DNA of 64,000 nt. Source: Moritella viscosa. GTDB taxonomy: Bacteria > Pseudomonadota > Gammaproteobacteria > Enterobacterales > Moritellaceae. The notes beneath the pieces were generated by a model. That model was not told the origin of the DNA, did no database searches, and worked only from the letters and a program-made list of their open reading frames with translations. Made by a program: the position numbers and the translations under genes. Positions 17,619 to 25,667 of this stretch are shown here, in pieces (the first letter of the stretch is position 1; every line of letters begins with the position of its first letter). Where the stretch lies: positions 3,855,846 to 3,919,845 of the forward strand of contig LN554852.1 of the NCBI GenBank assembly GCA_000953735.1, given 5' to 3'.

Positions 17619-18260
17619 TTAATTCCCTGGATAACAGATACCAGAACCGCCTAGCCCACAATAACCTTGAGGATTTTTAGCAAGATATTGTTGATGCTCT
17701 TGTTCTGCATAATAAAATGGCGCAGCTAGGTCAATCTCAGTGGTGATTAACTCTGCACTTCCCGCGTCTGTAAGCGCTTGTTGATAATGGTCAGCAGACG
17801 CTTTAGCCTGAACTAATTGCTGCGGTGAAGTACAGTAAATCGCAGAACGATATTGTGTACCTTGGTCAGCACCTTGGCGCATCCCCTGCGTTGGCTGATG
17901 GTTTTCCCAAAACAAGATCAAAAGCTCCGCGTAACTAATGACTGCAGGATCAAATACGACGAGCACCGATTCCGTATGTCCAGTTTGACCTGAGCAAACT
18001 TCCTGATAACGCGGATGCACAGTGTAGCCACCTTGGTAACCAACAGCCGTCGTAACAACACCCGGTACAGACCAAAATAATCGCTCTGCGCCCCAAAAGC
18101 AGCCCATCGCAAAATAGCAGACTTGATGTTGAGCTATAAAAGGCGGAACCATATTAGTTGACGATACATAATGTAACGAATCAACAGTTATTGCAGTTGG
18201 ATTATCAGGTAGTGCATCTGATTCACTAACCATGGTTAACTTATTTTTTGCAAAAAACAT
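17619..18260 (-). CDS. msrA: Peptide methionine sulfoxide reductase MsrA
   Basis: This 213-residue repair enzyme reduces methionine-S-sulfoxide in proteins. The catalytic Cys54 is in the hallmark [14 protein letters not shown], and the C-terminal [12 protein letters not shown] holds the resolving cysteines. The sequence follows E. coli MsrA throughout, including [13 protein letters not shown] and [18 protein letters not shown]. The ATG at 18260 was chosen over one 15 bases upstream because GGAG lies six bases ahead and the N-terminus then matches. It is preceded by the HlyU-family gene (36-bp gap) and followed by the M50-like gene (two bases), forming a likely three-gene unit. Confidence 0.95.
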   Translation of the reverse strand: MFFAKNKLTMVSESDALPDNPTAITVDSLHYVSSTNMVPPFIAQHQVCYFAMGCFWGAERLFWSVPGVVTTAVGYQGGYTVHPRYQEVCSGQTGHTESVLVVFDPAVISYAELLILFWENHQPTQGMRQGADQGTQYRSAIYCTSPQQLVQAKASADHYQQALTDAGSAELITTEIDLAAPFYYAEQEHQQYLAKNPQGYCGLGGSGICYPGN

Positions 18261-18296
18261 AGTAAACTCCAGCATTAAGTTAGTCGAATAAGTAAA

Positions 18297-18629
18297 TTAC
18301 TTAAACATGTTATCACCAACTTGATCGATAAATAATTTACATTTTTGTAAAGTGATTTGTTCAGCTTGCTGCTTGCTCATGCAAACATCAGAACGAATAA
18401 ATAAATGTCTTAAATTTTCCACTTCGTTTTCTTTTTCATCGTTACCTTGTTCTACAGGGTCCTTTACAATCGGTTTTTCAATGAAACCCGCAACACGGTA
18501 TTGACCTCCTTCTTCCTTCGGCATCACAAAGATAAGATAGTCATTGTAATGTACAGGCTCAACACTCGGCGTATTGTCGACAGGTTTATCATCTGAGTCA
18601 GAAAAAAATCGTTTTAAAAGTCCGAACAT
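18297..18629 (-). CDS. HlyU-family protein
   Basis: A small 110-residue protein matching the HlyU family, named after a family annotated as transcriptional activators. The conserved middle and end are recognisable (YLIFVMPKEEGGQYRVAGFI, LRHLFIRSDVCMSK, KLFIDQVGDNMF). No helix-turn-helix is obvious, and the family's DNA-binding role is not general knowledge I can confirm, so the functional name should be taken loosely. The N-terminus (MFGLLKRFF) is amphipathic. The ATG at 18629 is preferred to a TTG 15 bases earlier. An 11-bp tandem repeat lies about 35-60 bp upstream. Confidence 0.72.
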   Translation of the reverse strand: MFGLLKRFFSDSDDKPVDNTPSVEPVHYNDYLIFVMPKEEGGQYRVAGFIEKPIVKDPVEQGNDEKENEVENLRHLFIRSDVCMSKQQAEQITLQKCKLFIDQVGDNMFK

Positions 18630-18662
18630 GAAAATAACAGCCAATTTAGTTGTTTAATAGTT

Positions 18663-18690
18663 AATCAGAGTATAATCAGAGTATAATCAG
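18663..18690. repeat. 11-bp direct repeat upstream of the HlyU-family gene
   Basis: AATCAGAGTAT is repeated twice in tandem, followed by a partial AATCAG. The 11-bp period is close to one helical turn, and the array sits where promoter elements of the HlyU-family gene would lie. Confidence 0.8.
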
Positions 18691-18821
18691 CAAGCTAGAA
18701 CAGAGCAATAGCATTTGCGTAGAATGAAACTAATTTACTTCATCCCTTGGCGATAAAGATAGCGAGACATAATTGATGAAAGTGACGCGAATACAAAATA
18801 TTAAGTAGCTAAAAGTCAAAA

Positions 18822-18854
18822 ATAAAAAAGCTTGTTACCGAAACAGTAACAAGC
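18822..18854 (-). terminator. Terminator after pssA
   Basis: The nine-base stem GCTTGTTAC / GTAACAAGC has a seven-base loop. Reading on the minus strand it runs into CTTTTTTATT. It lies 40 bp after the pssA stop. Confidence 0.88.
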
Positions 18855-18894
18855 CTTTGTTATCATATTAATTTAGCAGTTTAGAACAGCGAAA

Positions 18895-20244
18895 TTATAG
18901 AATACGTTTGAGTAACATATCCAAGCGTGTTGTTTTAATACGACGCATAAATTTTTGTACTGGTGCAGGGTAGTCCGCCAAACAGTCTAAATCAGACAGG
19001 TGCTTAATACGACGGGTATTTTTCAACACATGTTCTTGCTCAGCTTGTAGAGTATCTTTTAATAACTGTTTAGGATCATGAATTAAAATACCATTCTCTA
19101 AATCTAACCCCCACGCACGTGGATTCAAGTTATTACCTGTTAATAGGTGGTACTTATAATCACAGCACAGACCTTTAAGGTGGAAACTGTTACCTTCATC
19201 TTTCCATAATCTAACATTAAGCAGACCCCGATCGATAAACGGCTGACAGCTTTTCACAAATTTATACAGGTAACTTTCGTAAATATAAGGTAATGCAGAA
19301 ATAACTTTGAACGGTTCTGACGGTGGAATGTAGAAATCGTTGGCCGTTTTGTCACCAATAACCAAGGTTACTTTCACATTACGCTTTAGCAGACGTTTAA
19401 TGTCTTTTGATATTGATAATGGCAAGTTAAAATACGGGGTGAAAATAGTGATTTCACTTTCTACCGCACGTAATAGATTAGTAATCGTTTGGTTGAGTTT
19501 ATTACCGTGACGGCCAAAACCAGAAATAGGTGTTATACCCACTTCATTACTTTCTGGTGTAGTATTAATATAATGATACTGGGCACTGCGTAATTTCAAC
19601 TTAAACTGGCGGATATCTTGTTTCAATGCTTTGCTTGACGGGATCGTATCGTCATCAAGTCGTGTCACCGCATTTTGGCTTACAAAATAGTCCTCTAAAT
19701 AAGAGACCATCGAGTCGGCTAGCGCAGGATTATAAAGCACATGATAACGATCGCAGCGGTATTTATCCGCTTGATGTAAATAGATATCATTAATACTCGC
19801 ACCACTGTAAAGCACGGTATCATCAAAGATAAAGCCTTTCAGATGCAATACACCCAATACTTCTTTACCTTTCACTGGTACACCTAAGATCGTGACTTTG
19901 TCACCGAGTTTTTTACGCATGTCTTTATAGAGATCGGCATTACCACCATGATCTTTTTGACCAATAAGACCGCGTTGTGCTCGATGAAAATCAACGAACA
20001 CTTTAATCACTAATCTAGGATTATTTACACGAGCTTGATAAAGCGCGTCAAGAACTTCTCTACCGGCTTCATCGTCTTGGAGATAAAGAGCCGAAATATA
20101 AATGCGTTTCGAAGATGAAGCAATTAAGTCTAATATTTTTGCTTTAAAATCACGCGCTGAAAATAAAACATCAATATGCCCTGCCGACATTGGCAGTTGC
20201 TTTAAGTTGGTAATCGTAGATTGATAAAACTCTAATGATTTCAT
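18895..20244 (-). CDS. pssA: CDP-diacylglycerol-serine O-phosphatidyltransferase
   Basis: This phospholipase-D-superfamily enzyme makes phosphatidylserine from CDP-diacylglycerol and serine, the first step to phosphatidylethanolamine. At 449 residues it is close to the E. coli enzyme (451) and similar along its length. Two HxK-type motifs are visible, VLHLKGFIFDD and FHLKGLCCDY, with the second followed by LLTGNNLNPRAWGLDLENG. The basic C-terminus (RRIKTTRLDMLLKRIL) is shared with the family and helps membrane association. I use the ATG at 20244; a TTG four codons upstream is possible, and neither has a good ribosome site. Confidence 0.94.
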   Translation of the reverse strand: MKSLEFYQSTITNLKQLPMSAGHIDVLFSARDFKAKILDLIASSSKRIYISALYLQDDEAGREVLDALYQARVNNPRLVIKVFVDFHRAQRGLIGQKDHGGNADLYKDMRKKLGDKVTILGVPVKGKEVLGVLHLKGFIFDDTVLYSGASINDIYLHQADKYRCDRYHVLYNPALADSMVSYLEDYFVSQNAVTRLDDDTIPSSKALKQDIRQFKLKLRSAQYHYINTTPESNEVGITPISGFGRHGNKLNQTITNLLRAVESEITIFTPYFNLPLSISKDIKRLLKRNVKVTLVIGDKTANDFYIPPSEPFKVISALPYIYESYLYKFVKSCQPFIDRGLLNVRLWKDEGNSFHLKGLCCDYKYHLLTGNNLNPRAWGLDLENGILIHDPKQLLKDTLQAEQEHVLKNTRRIKHLSDLDCLADYPAPVQKFMRRIKTTRLDMLLKRIL

Positions 20245-20559
20245 ATGTCGTTTCAAGCTGATTTATAAAAGTTAATCGATAATTATCACTGATTCCCACT
20301 GGGATTGCTATTTATCTCTGCAATTATTAGAACTCGAGGCTCAAAATTTACATTTATTAACAGAAGTTATACGTATAATGTTAAATTCATCATCAATAGT
20401 TATTACCTATCAATTATTATTCAATAAACAATTTCATTTTATTTCAGAAAAACATATTATGTACATATTAGAGTGAACTCACTCACTAGCAACTGGTACT
20501 TGATAATAGAGTACACATAGCGTGCTAACCAATTTTATTTACGTGGAGTATTTTATATT
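20245..20559. other. Divergent gap between pssA and grxA
   Basis: 315 AT-rich bases separate the two divergent genes and must hold both promoters. GTGGAG lies about 14 bases ahead of grxA. I found no convincing operator, RNA or small gene here. Confidence 0.6.
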
Positions 20560-20823
20560 ATGTTTACAGTTATTTTTGGTCGTCCTGGTTGCCCTTTCTG
20601 CGTACGTGCAAAACAAATTGCAGAAACACTAAAAGCTGAGCATGAAGATTTTGATTTCAACTACATCGATATGCTTGCAGAAGGCATCAGCAAAGCTGAC
20701 CTAGAAAAATCAGCCGGTGTACCAGTTAATACTGTTCCACAAATTTTCATTGATGAAAAACACCTCGGTGGCTGTACTGAGTTTGAACAGTACGCTAAAG
20801 AAAACCTAGGTCTATATGCATAA
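20560..20823 (+). CDS. grxA: Glutaredoxin 1
   Basis: An 87-residue glutaredoxin with the redox site Cys11-Pro-Phe-Cys14 and the cis-proline TVPQIF motif, then GGCTEF near the glutathione site. Length and sequence fit GrxA (85 residues in E. coli), the reductant of ribonucleotide reductase and of mixed disulfides. The site is CPFC rather than the commoner CPYC, a conservative change. An extra cysteine follows the GG pair where E. coli has tyrosine. pdxH follows nine bases later, so the two are co-transcribed. Confidence 0.92.
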   Translation: MFTVIFGRPGCPFCVRAKQIAETLKAEHEDFDFNYIDMLAEGISKADLEKSAGVPVNTVPQIFIDEKHLGGCTEFEQYAKENLGLYA

Positions 20824-20832
20824 GGCTTAACA

Positions 20833-21486
20833 ATGTCTTTATTAAATAAGATTCGTTGTGCATTTACCTTAGGGCAAGGCGTACTAGTCGACTTGCCCGA
20901 CCTTGATCCAAGTGTTGACCCATTTGATCAGTTCCAGAACTGGTTCAAAGCGGCGCAAGACTGCGGTATCGTCTTACCTGAATCCATGACAGTGTCTACG
21001 GTTGATGCGAATGGTTACCCTTCCTGTCGCGTTGTACTACTCAAAGAATTGACCAAAGAAGGCTTTGTTTTCTTTACCAATTACGACAGTAGAAAAGGCC
21101 AGGAACTCGCTCAAAACCCCCATATCGCGCTAACATTCCATTGGAATATTTTACAGCGTCAAGTACGAATTCAAGGTGTGGTCGAAAAGATCTCAGCTGA
21201 AGATTCTAATACCTACTTCCAGTCTCGTGGACGTGGTAGCCGAATCGGTGCATGGGCATCAGAACAAAGTGCAGTGATCACTTCACGCAAAATCCTTGAA
21301 CAACAAGTTAAACAGTTCACCGATAAATTTGCAGATAAAGAAGTACCACTACCTGAGTTTTGGGGTGGCTACGTAGTGAAACCGACAAGTATAGAGTTTT
21401 GGCAAGGTAAAGCCGATCGCTTACATGACCGCTTTAGTTATGTGAAAGATGGAAATGACTGGCGTGTTGATCGCCTAGCGCCTTAA
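20833..21486 (+). CDS. pdxH: Pyridoxamine 5'-phosphate oxidase
   Basis: This FMN-dependent flavoprotein of 217 residues oxidises pyridoxamine or pyridoxine phosphate to PLP, the last step of vitamin B6 synthesis and salvage. Family landmarks are SCRVVLLKELTKEGFVFFTNY (FMN binding), QSRGRGSRIGAWASEQS and the C-terminal KADRLHDRFSYV. E. coli PdxH is 218 residues. The gene starts nine bases after grxA and ends at a strong terminator, so grxA-pdxH looks like a complete two-gene operon. Confidence 0.96.
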   Translation: MSLLNKIRCAFTLGQGVLVDLPDLDPSVDPFDQFQNWFKAAQDCGIVLPESMTVSTVDANGYPSCRVVLLKELTKEGFVFFTNYDSRKGQELAQNPHIALTFHWNILQRQVRIQGVVEKISAEDSNTYFQSRGRGSRIGAWASEQSAVITSRKILEQQVKQFTDKFADKEVPLPEFWGGYVVKPTSIEFWQGKADRLHDRFSYVKDGNDWRVDRLAP

Positions 21487-21533
21487 TAAGATTAATTATT
21501 TGATAAACTCTTATGACTAGCACAGCTATATTT

Positions 21534-21566
21534 AAGCAGGTAACTCCGTTTACCTGCTTTATTTTT
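21534..21566 (+). terminator. Terminator after pdxH, possibly bidirectional
   Basis: A perfect ten-base stem AAGCAGGTAA / TTACCTGCTT with a six-base loop is followed by TATTTTTAT. It lies between pdxH and the convergent cobQ and could serve both, although the T-tract is better on the plus strand. Confidence 0.9.
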
Positions 21567-21575
21567 ATCTAAACT

Positions 21576-22979
21576 TTATAACCAGTTCAACTTTTCAAAC
21601 ATATCACCAACACGGTTTAGTTCCGCATCTAAGCTTACAGCATGATCGTTCGCTTCACCAACCCAACCTAAGTTCGCCAGAAACTGGTTAATAAAGCCTT
21701 TATTATCAAACAGTCCATGTAAATAACAGCCATAGATATTCCCCTTCTGCCAACCTAGATTAGTTTCGATAAAGCTTCTACAACGGGCCGTTTGACTCAC
21801 CTCGCTGATCGTTGTTTTACCGTGGTGAATTTCATAACCCGATAATTTAAAACCTTGCCAGTCAATATCACGCTGTCGTGTGGTTTTAGTCTGAGCATGT
21901 GCTGTGATGATAGGGAGTAGTCCTAAACCTTGCTCATCACCACCTTCAATGTGGTGCGGGTCCAAAATCTGCTCACCAAGTAATTGCATGCCGCCACAAA
22001 TACCAAGAATAGGTTGTCCACGCTGCGCCGCTTTGTAGATCTCATTGGCTAAACCAGATTCACGTAAATGTAATAAGCTCGCCGCTGTATTTTTACTACC
22101 AGGTAAGATAATAGCATCAAAATCAGCCAATGATTGACCGTCTCGTAGTGGTACAACACTGACATTGTCTTGGTGAATCAAGTTATCAAACTCATCCATG
22201 TTCGCCGCATAAGGATAAGCAACCAACGCAATATTGATATGCCCGCTTTTGTGCGCGGCACGATGATGTAAGGTGTCTTCCTCAGGTAAACGATGCGGAA
22301 AATAGTGAATATTAGCAACGGTAGGTACACCGGTCTTTTCTTCCAACCAGTCCATTGCATTACCGAGTAGTAATGGGTCACCACGGAATTTATTTAATAC
22401 AAAACCTTTAATCAGTTTCTGCTCTTCTTTTGCAAGGCACATAAAGGTACCAAGTAAATGCGCGAATGCGCCGCCTTTATCAATATCAGCAACTAAATAG
22501 ACATCAGCATGACAAGCCAATGCAACACTCATATTAACAATGTCACCCGCTCGTAGATTCACTTCAGCCGGACTCCCCGCCCCCTCAATAATGACTTGTT
22601 GATATTCTTGCTGCAGATCGTTAAGGGCTTTTTCAACATGGGTGAACAGATAAGCTTTACGTTCCATCCAAGGTATCTCACTCAACTCCGGCGCTGGTTT
22701 TCCGTTTAAGATAAGTTGGCTTTGGGTGTCAGCACTCGGTTTTAATAATACCGGGTTCATCCGTACATTAGGGGTGACTTTAGCGGCAATGGCTTGTAAA
22801 TATTGGGCACGACCAATCTCTTCACCTTTAGCGGTAACAGCAGCATTATTACTCATGTTCTGGGCTTTAAATGGCACGACATTAATACCACGATTAGCAA
22901 ACATTCGGCATAAACCCGCAACAACGAAACTTTTACCGGCGTCGCTAGTACACCCCATGATCATGATTGGCTTTGTCAT
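21576..22979 (-). CDS. cobQ: Cobyric acid synthase
   Basis: 467 residues with two domains: an N-terminal dethiobiotin-synthetase-like ATPase (GCTSDAGKSFV P-loop at about residues 9-19; PFKAQNMSNNA) and a C-terminal class I glutamine amidotransferase (ILPGSKNTAASL, GICGGMQLLG with the nucleophilic cysteine, GYEIHHGKT, YLHGLFDN). It amidates adenosylcobyrinate a,c-diamide to cobyric acid. No other cobalamin gene lies in the window, so it may serve a salvage or scattered pathway. It precedes a DUF3108 gene only in map order; on the transcript, the DUF3108 gene is upstream by 22 bp and may share its promoter. Confidence 0.94.
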   Translation of the reverse strand: MTKPIMIMGCTSDAGKSFVVAGLCRMFANRGINVVPFKAQNMSNNAAVTAKGEEIGRAQYLQAIAAKVTPNVRMNPVLLKPSADTQSQLILNGKPAPELSEIPWMERKAYLFTHVEKALNDLQQEYQQVIIEGAGSPAEVNLRAGDIVNMSVALACHADVYLVADIDKGGAFAHLLGTFMCLAKEEQKLIKGFVLNKFRGDPLLLGNAMDWLEEKTGVPTVANIHYFPHRLPEEDTLHHRAAHKSGHINIALVAYPYAANMDEFDNLIHQDNVSVVPLRDGQSLADFDAIILPGSKNTAASLLHLRESGLANEIYKAAQRGQPILGICGGMQLLGEQILDPHHIEGGDEQGLGLLPIITAHAQTKTTRQRDIDWQGFKLSGYEIHHGKTTISEVSQTARCRSFIETNLGWQKGNIYGCYLHGLFDNKGFINQFLANLGWVGEANDHAVSLDAELNRVGDMFEKLNWL

Positions 22980-23001
22980 TTTATCTTCTAATTATGATAG
23001 G

Positions 23002-23709
23002 TTACTGAAAAGTAAGAGCGGTGAGTTTTAAGTACGATTTGCGTACACCATGTTTATATACTTCAACTTGCCCAAGCTGGTAATCTAGTTTGGGAATAAA
23101 CCAGTAATAAGTCGCGCGGTTTTTCTTCTTTTTAACTTCTTTGACTTTAACCGCTGTCATGTCGCCAAATATTGTGTTGATAGTTTCTTTCTGTACAACT
23201 TCGAATTGAATGGTTTCTAGTTTTTTTTCAAATATCCATTCGTAGCTGAATGCTGTTTTACCTAACTTAAGATCATTTTGAACAACAATAGTCATGGCAC
23301 CAACATCCATTACATCCGGCTTTGATTTAATTTCTACATGGCCATCTTTAAAATCCATTAAAATGTCACCATTATCTTCAAAGGAAGCTGATGATATGTT
23401 TCCAAAGCCCATTACCGATGTTTCATGCTCGTAACGATCTGTGGTTAAGATATTATCTTTAAAACTAAACCATGAATTATTTTTATAGTCGCCAGTGCCA
23501 AATAATACGCTTGCTTGTGTCGTGAGCTTATAGCTATCACCATTTAAACGACGCAATATACGTTCACCACTACCAAATTTTACGTCTTTGTAATACACCG
23601 CATATTTAGCTTGAAAAGGATAGATCTCAGCTTGGGCTGAAGATACGATCATAGCATAAGTCCCTATACACAAAGCAATCGAGTAAAAAAATTTAGCAAA
23701 TGCATTCAT
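23002..23709 (-). CDS. Secreted DUF3108 protein
   Basis: 235 residues with a signal peptide (AKFFYSIALCIGTYAMIVSSAQA) followed by a beta-rich domain (YPFQAKYAVYYKDVKFGSGERIL) typical of DUF3108, a periplasmic or outer-membrane-associated family of unknown function. The fold probably resembles lipid-binding beta-barrels, which is an inference. The ATG at 23709 has GGAG eight bases upstream and is preferred to a TTG six codons earlier. It lies 22 bp before cobQ on the same strand. A 108-bp gap separates it from tyrR. Confidence 0.8.
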   Translation of the reverse strand: MNAFAKFFYSIALCIGTYAMIVSSAQAEIYPFQAKYAVYYKDVKFGSGERILRRLNGDSYKLTTQASVLFGTGDYKNNSWFSFKDNILTTDRYEHETSVMGFGNISSASFEDNGDILMDFKDGHVEIKSKPDVMDVGAMTIVVQNDLKLGKTAFSYEWIFEKKLETIQFEVVQKETINTIFGDMTAVKVKEVKKKKNRATYYWFIPKLDYQLGQVEVYKHGVRKSYLKLTALTFQ

Positions 23710-23817
23710 CCTATGGACTCCCTTCAAAGTAGCTCGTATACATGGGATACGAGCCGTGACTTTTTTGGCCTATAAGTCTTAATAAGATTAGCTTATAACG
23801 ACATTCGCGGCGCGATA

Positions 23818-25374
23818 CTATTTTTTAGTAATGTTATAATCGCGTAATTTATTTGCAATGGCAGTATGAGATACGCCCAAGCGTTTCGCCAATTGACGCG
23901 TGCTTGGGTAAGACGGGTATAAGCGTTGCAGTAATAGCTTTTCAAAGCGTTTACATGCTTCATCTAATGAGCCATCAAACAAATCTTCATCATAACTTTC
24001 ATTCTTCGTTTTCGGTAAATTTAAATCACACGGATTTAGCGTATCTCCTTCTAGCAAGGTCAATGCGTGATATAACACATTACGTAATTCACGCACGTTA
24101 CCAGGCCAAGAATAAGATTGTAATAGATCTAATACATTGCGGCTTAGCAGCGGCTTAGTACGCTGTAGTTCATGACTGAAGACTTTACAAAAAGAATGAC
24201 ATAGCGGGATAATATCTTCTTTACGTTCACGCAGAGCTGGTACCGTCATTGATAATACATTTAAACGATAATATAAATCTTGGCGGAATTTACCTTCGCT
24301 GATTAATTTAGCCAGATCATTTTGTGTAGTGCAAAAAATACGTACATCAACATATACCTCTTGCTCATCACCAACCCGTCGGAAACAACCTGTTTCTAAT
24401 AAGCGTAAAAATTTAGTTTGCAAGTAAGGTGACATATCACCAATTTCATCAAGCAATACCGAACCTTCATTCGCAAGTTCAAAAATACCACGTTTGGTTT
24501 CACCATCATCAGTGACCACACCAAACAATTCAGACTCTGCAACCGCATCAGGCACCGCCGCACAGTTTAATGCTAAAAATTGATTTTGTGAGCGCCCACT
24601 TGCTTGGTGACAGGCTTTAGCAATAAGTTCTTTACCCGCACCTGTCTCACCTAAAATCATTAATGGCGCATCGAGCATGGCTAACTTTTTCGCGGTGTTG
24701 ATTAAGGCGTGCATTTTATCGCTTTTGGCGAGAATCTCATCAAATGCAGCAAACTGGAAAGTACGTAAGAAATTAAACTGCTTACCAATGCGGTCAACAG
24801 ATTTGAGAATAATCACCGCACCAACGAGCTCATCAGGCGTTGCTTTTGATCGTGCTATTTGATTAATGTCACTGCTAATACTCAAGGGTAATATATCACC
24901 CAAAAAATCTTCATCCAGTAACGTTAGCTTTTGTGTTTGCGCACAAACTTCATCTGATTCCAGCCACTTTAAGATAGAGAAGCCTTTCACGAAGTTGCTA
25001 ATACAATGGCCTTTTACCTGCGACTCAGATAATCCAAGCGCAGTCAATGCGGGTGTGTTAACCAAAGACACGGAGCCTTTAACATCAACTGAAAATACGA
25101 TATCAGGTAAGTTAGTCATCAAAGTCTGAATTTCTTGGTGCTCGAGTTCAGAAGGCAAATAGCCAACTGTTTTCACATCACATACACCACTGATACGACG
25201 CAGACTCGTCATCAATGCCTGTAAATCAGAAAATTCTAAATTAGGTGATTTAATAAATACCCGGTCGGGTTGCTGGATCTCAATCGCGGATAAATTAATA
25301 TCTCGAGCTAAAAAGCAATCAAGGATCTCTCGACTAATACCGACTCTATCTTCACAAACTAATTCCAAACGCAT
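23818..25374 (-). CDS. tyrR: Aromatic amino acid regulator TyrR
   Basis: 518 residues matching TyrR: an N-terminal ACT domain (MRLELVCEDRVGISREIL), a PAS domain (about 80-190), an AAA+ ATPase core (GETGAGKELIAK Walker A, VLLDEIGD Walker B) and a C-terminal Fis-type helix-turn-helix (STRQLAKRLGVSHTAIANKL). The GAFTGA loop that contacts sigma-54 is absent, and the corresponding stretch reads SELFGVVTDDGETKRGIFE, so it acts on sigma-70 promoters. It controls aromatic amino acid synthesis and uptake genes. I start at 25374, not 15 bases upstream, because the protein then begins like its relatives. It diverges from sapA. Confidence 0.94.
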   Translation of the reverse strand: MRLELVCEDRVGISREILDCFLARDINLSAIEIQQPDRVFIKSPNLEFSDLQALMTSLRRISGVCDVKTVGYLPSELEHQEIQTLMTNLPDIVFSVDVKGSVSLVNTPALTALGLSESQVKGHCISNFVKGFSILKWLESDEVCAQTQKLTLLDEDFLGDILPLSISSDINQIARSKATPDELVGAVIILKSVDRIGKQFNFLRTFQFAAFDEILAKSDKMHALINTAKKLAMLDAPLMILGETGAGKELIAKACHQASGRSQNQFLALNCAAVPDAVAESELFGVVTDDGETKRGIFELANEGSVLLDEIGDMSPYLQTKFLRLLETGCFRRVGDEQEVYVDVRIFCTTQNDLAKLISEGKFRQDLYYRLNVLSMTVPALRERKEDIIPLCHSFCKVFSHELQRTKPLLSRNVLDLLQSYSWPGNVRELRNVLYHALTLLEGDTLNPCDLNLPKTKNESYDEDLFDGSLDEACKRFEKLLLQRLYPSYPSTRQLAKRLGVSHTAIANKLRDYNITKK

Positions 25375-25553
25375 TACTGTAACCACCATAAAGTTCTATG
25401 CGAATATAATAGCATGTAAACACAAGCCCTATCGTCAATAAAAATACTGCCACTAAGATTAATATAGTCCGAATACCTGATTTGAATAAATCGCTTAATA
25501 ATACTGCTAAATATTACTCGTTCACGGTAAAAACTTGCTGATATAATTAAAAT

Positions 25554-25596
25554 TTTTACATCATATTGCAATAAACTTAACTATTATGATGTAAAA
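25554..25596. repeat. Perfect 12-bp inverted repeat upstream of sapA
   Basis: TTTTACATCATA (25554-25565) and its exact complement TATGATGTAAAA (25585-25596) are separated by 19 bases, in the divergent tyrR-sapA gap. It could be a paired operator or a leader hairpin; the arms do not have the spacing of a TyrR box. Confidence 0.75.
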
Positions 25597-25667
25597 GACA
25601 CAGATTAACTTGGTTGAACATTGCCTTAGTGATAAATTAGCAAGGTAAGTAATCGTGATAAAACAAT

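Noticed and set aside
23818-25374. TyrR as a sigma-54 activator (PspF-like) controlling the sap operon
   Set aside because: The GAFTGA loop is missing and the ACT domain at the N-terminus is that of TyrR, so sigma-54 activation is unlikely.
25554-25596. TyrR box in the tyrR-sapA gap
   Set aside because: TyrR boxes are TGTAAA-N6-TTTACA; the inverted repeat here has a 19-base spacer and its arms point the wrong way.
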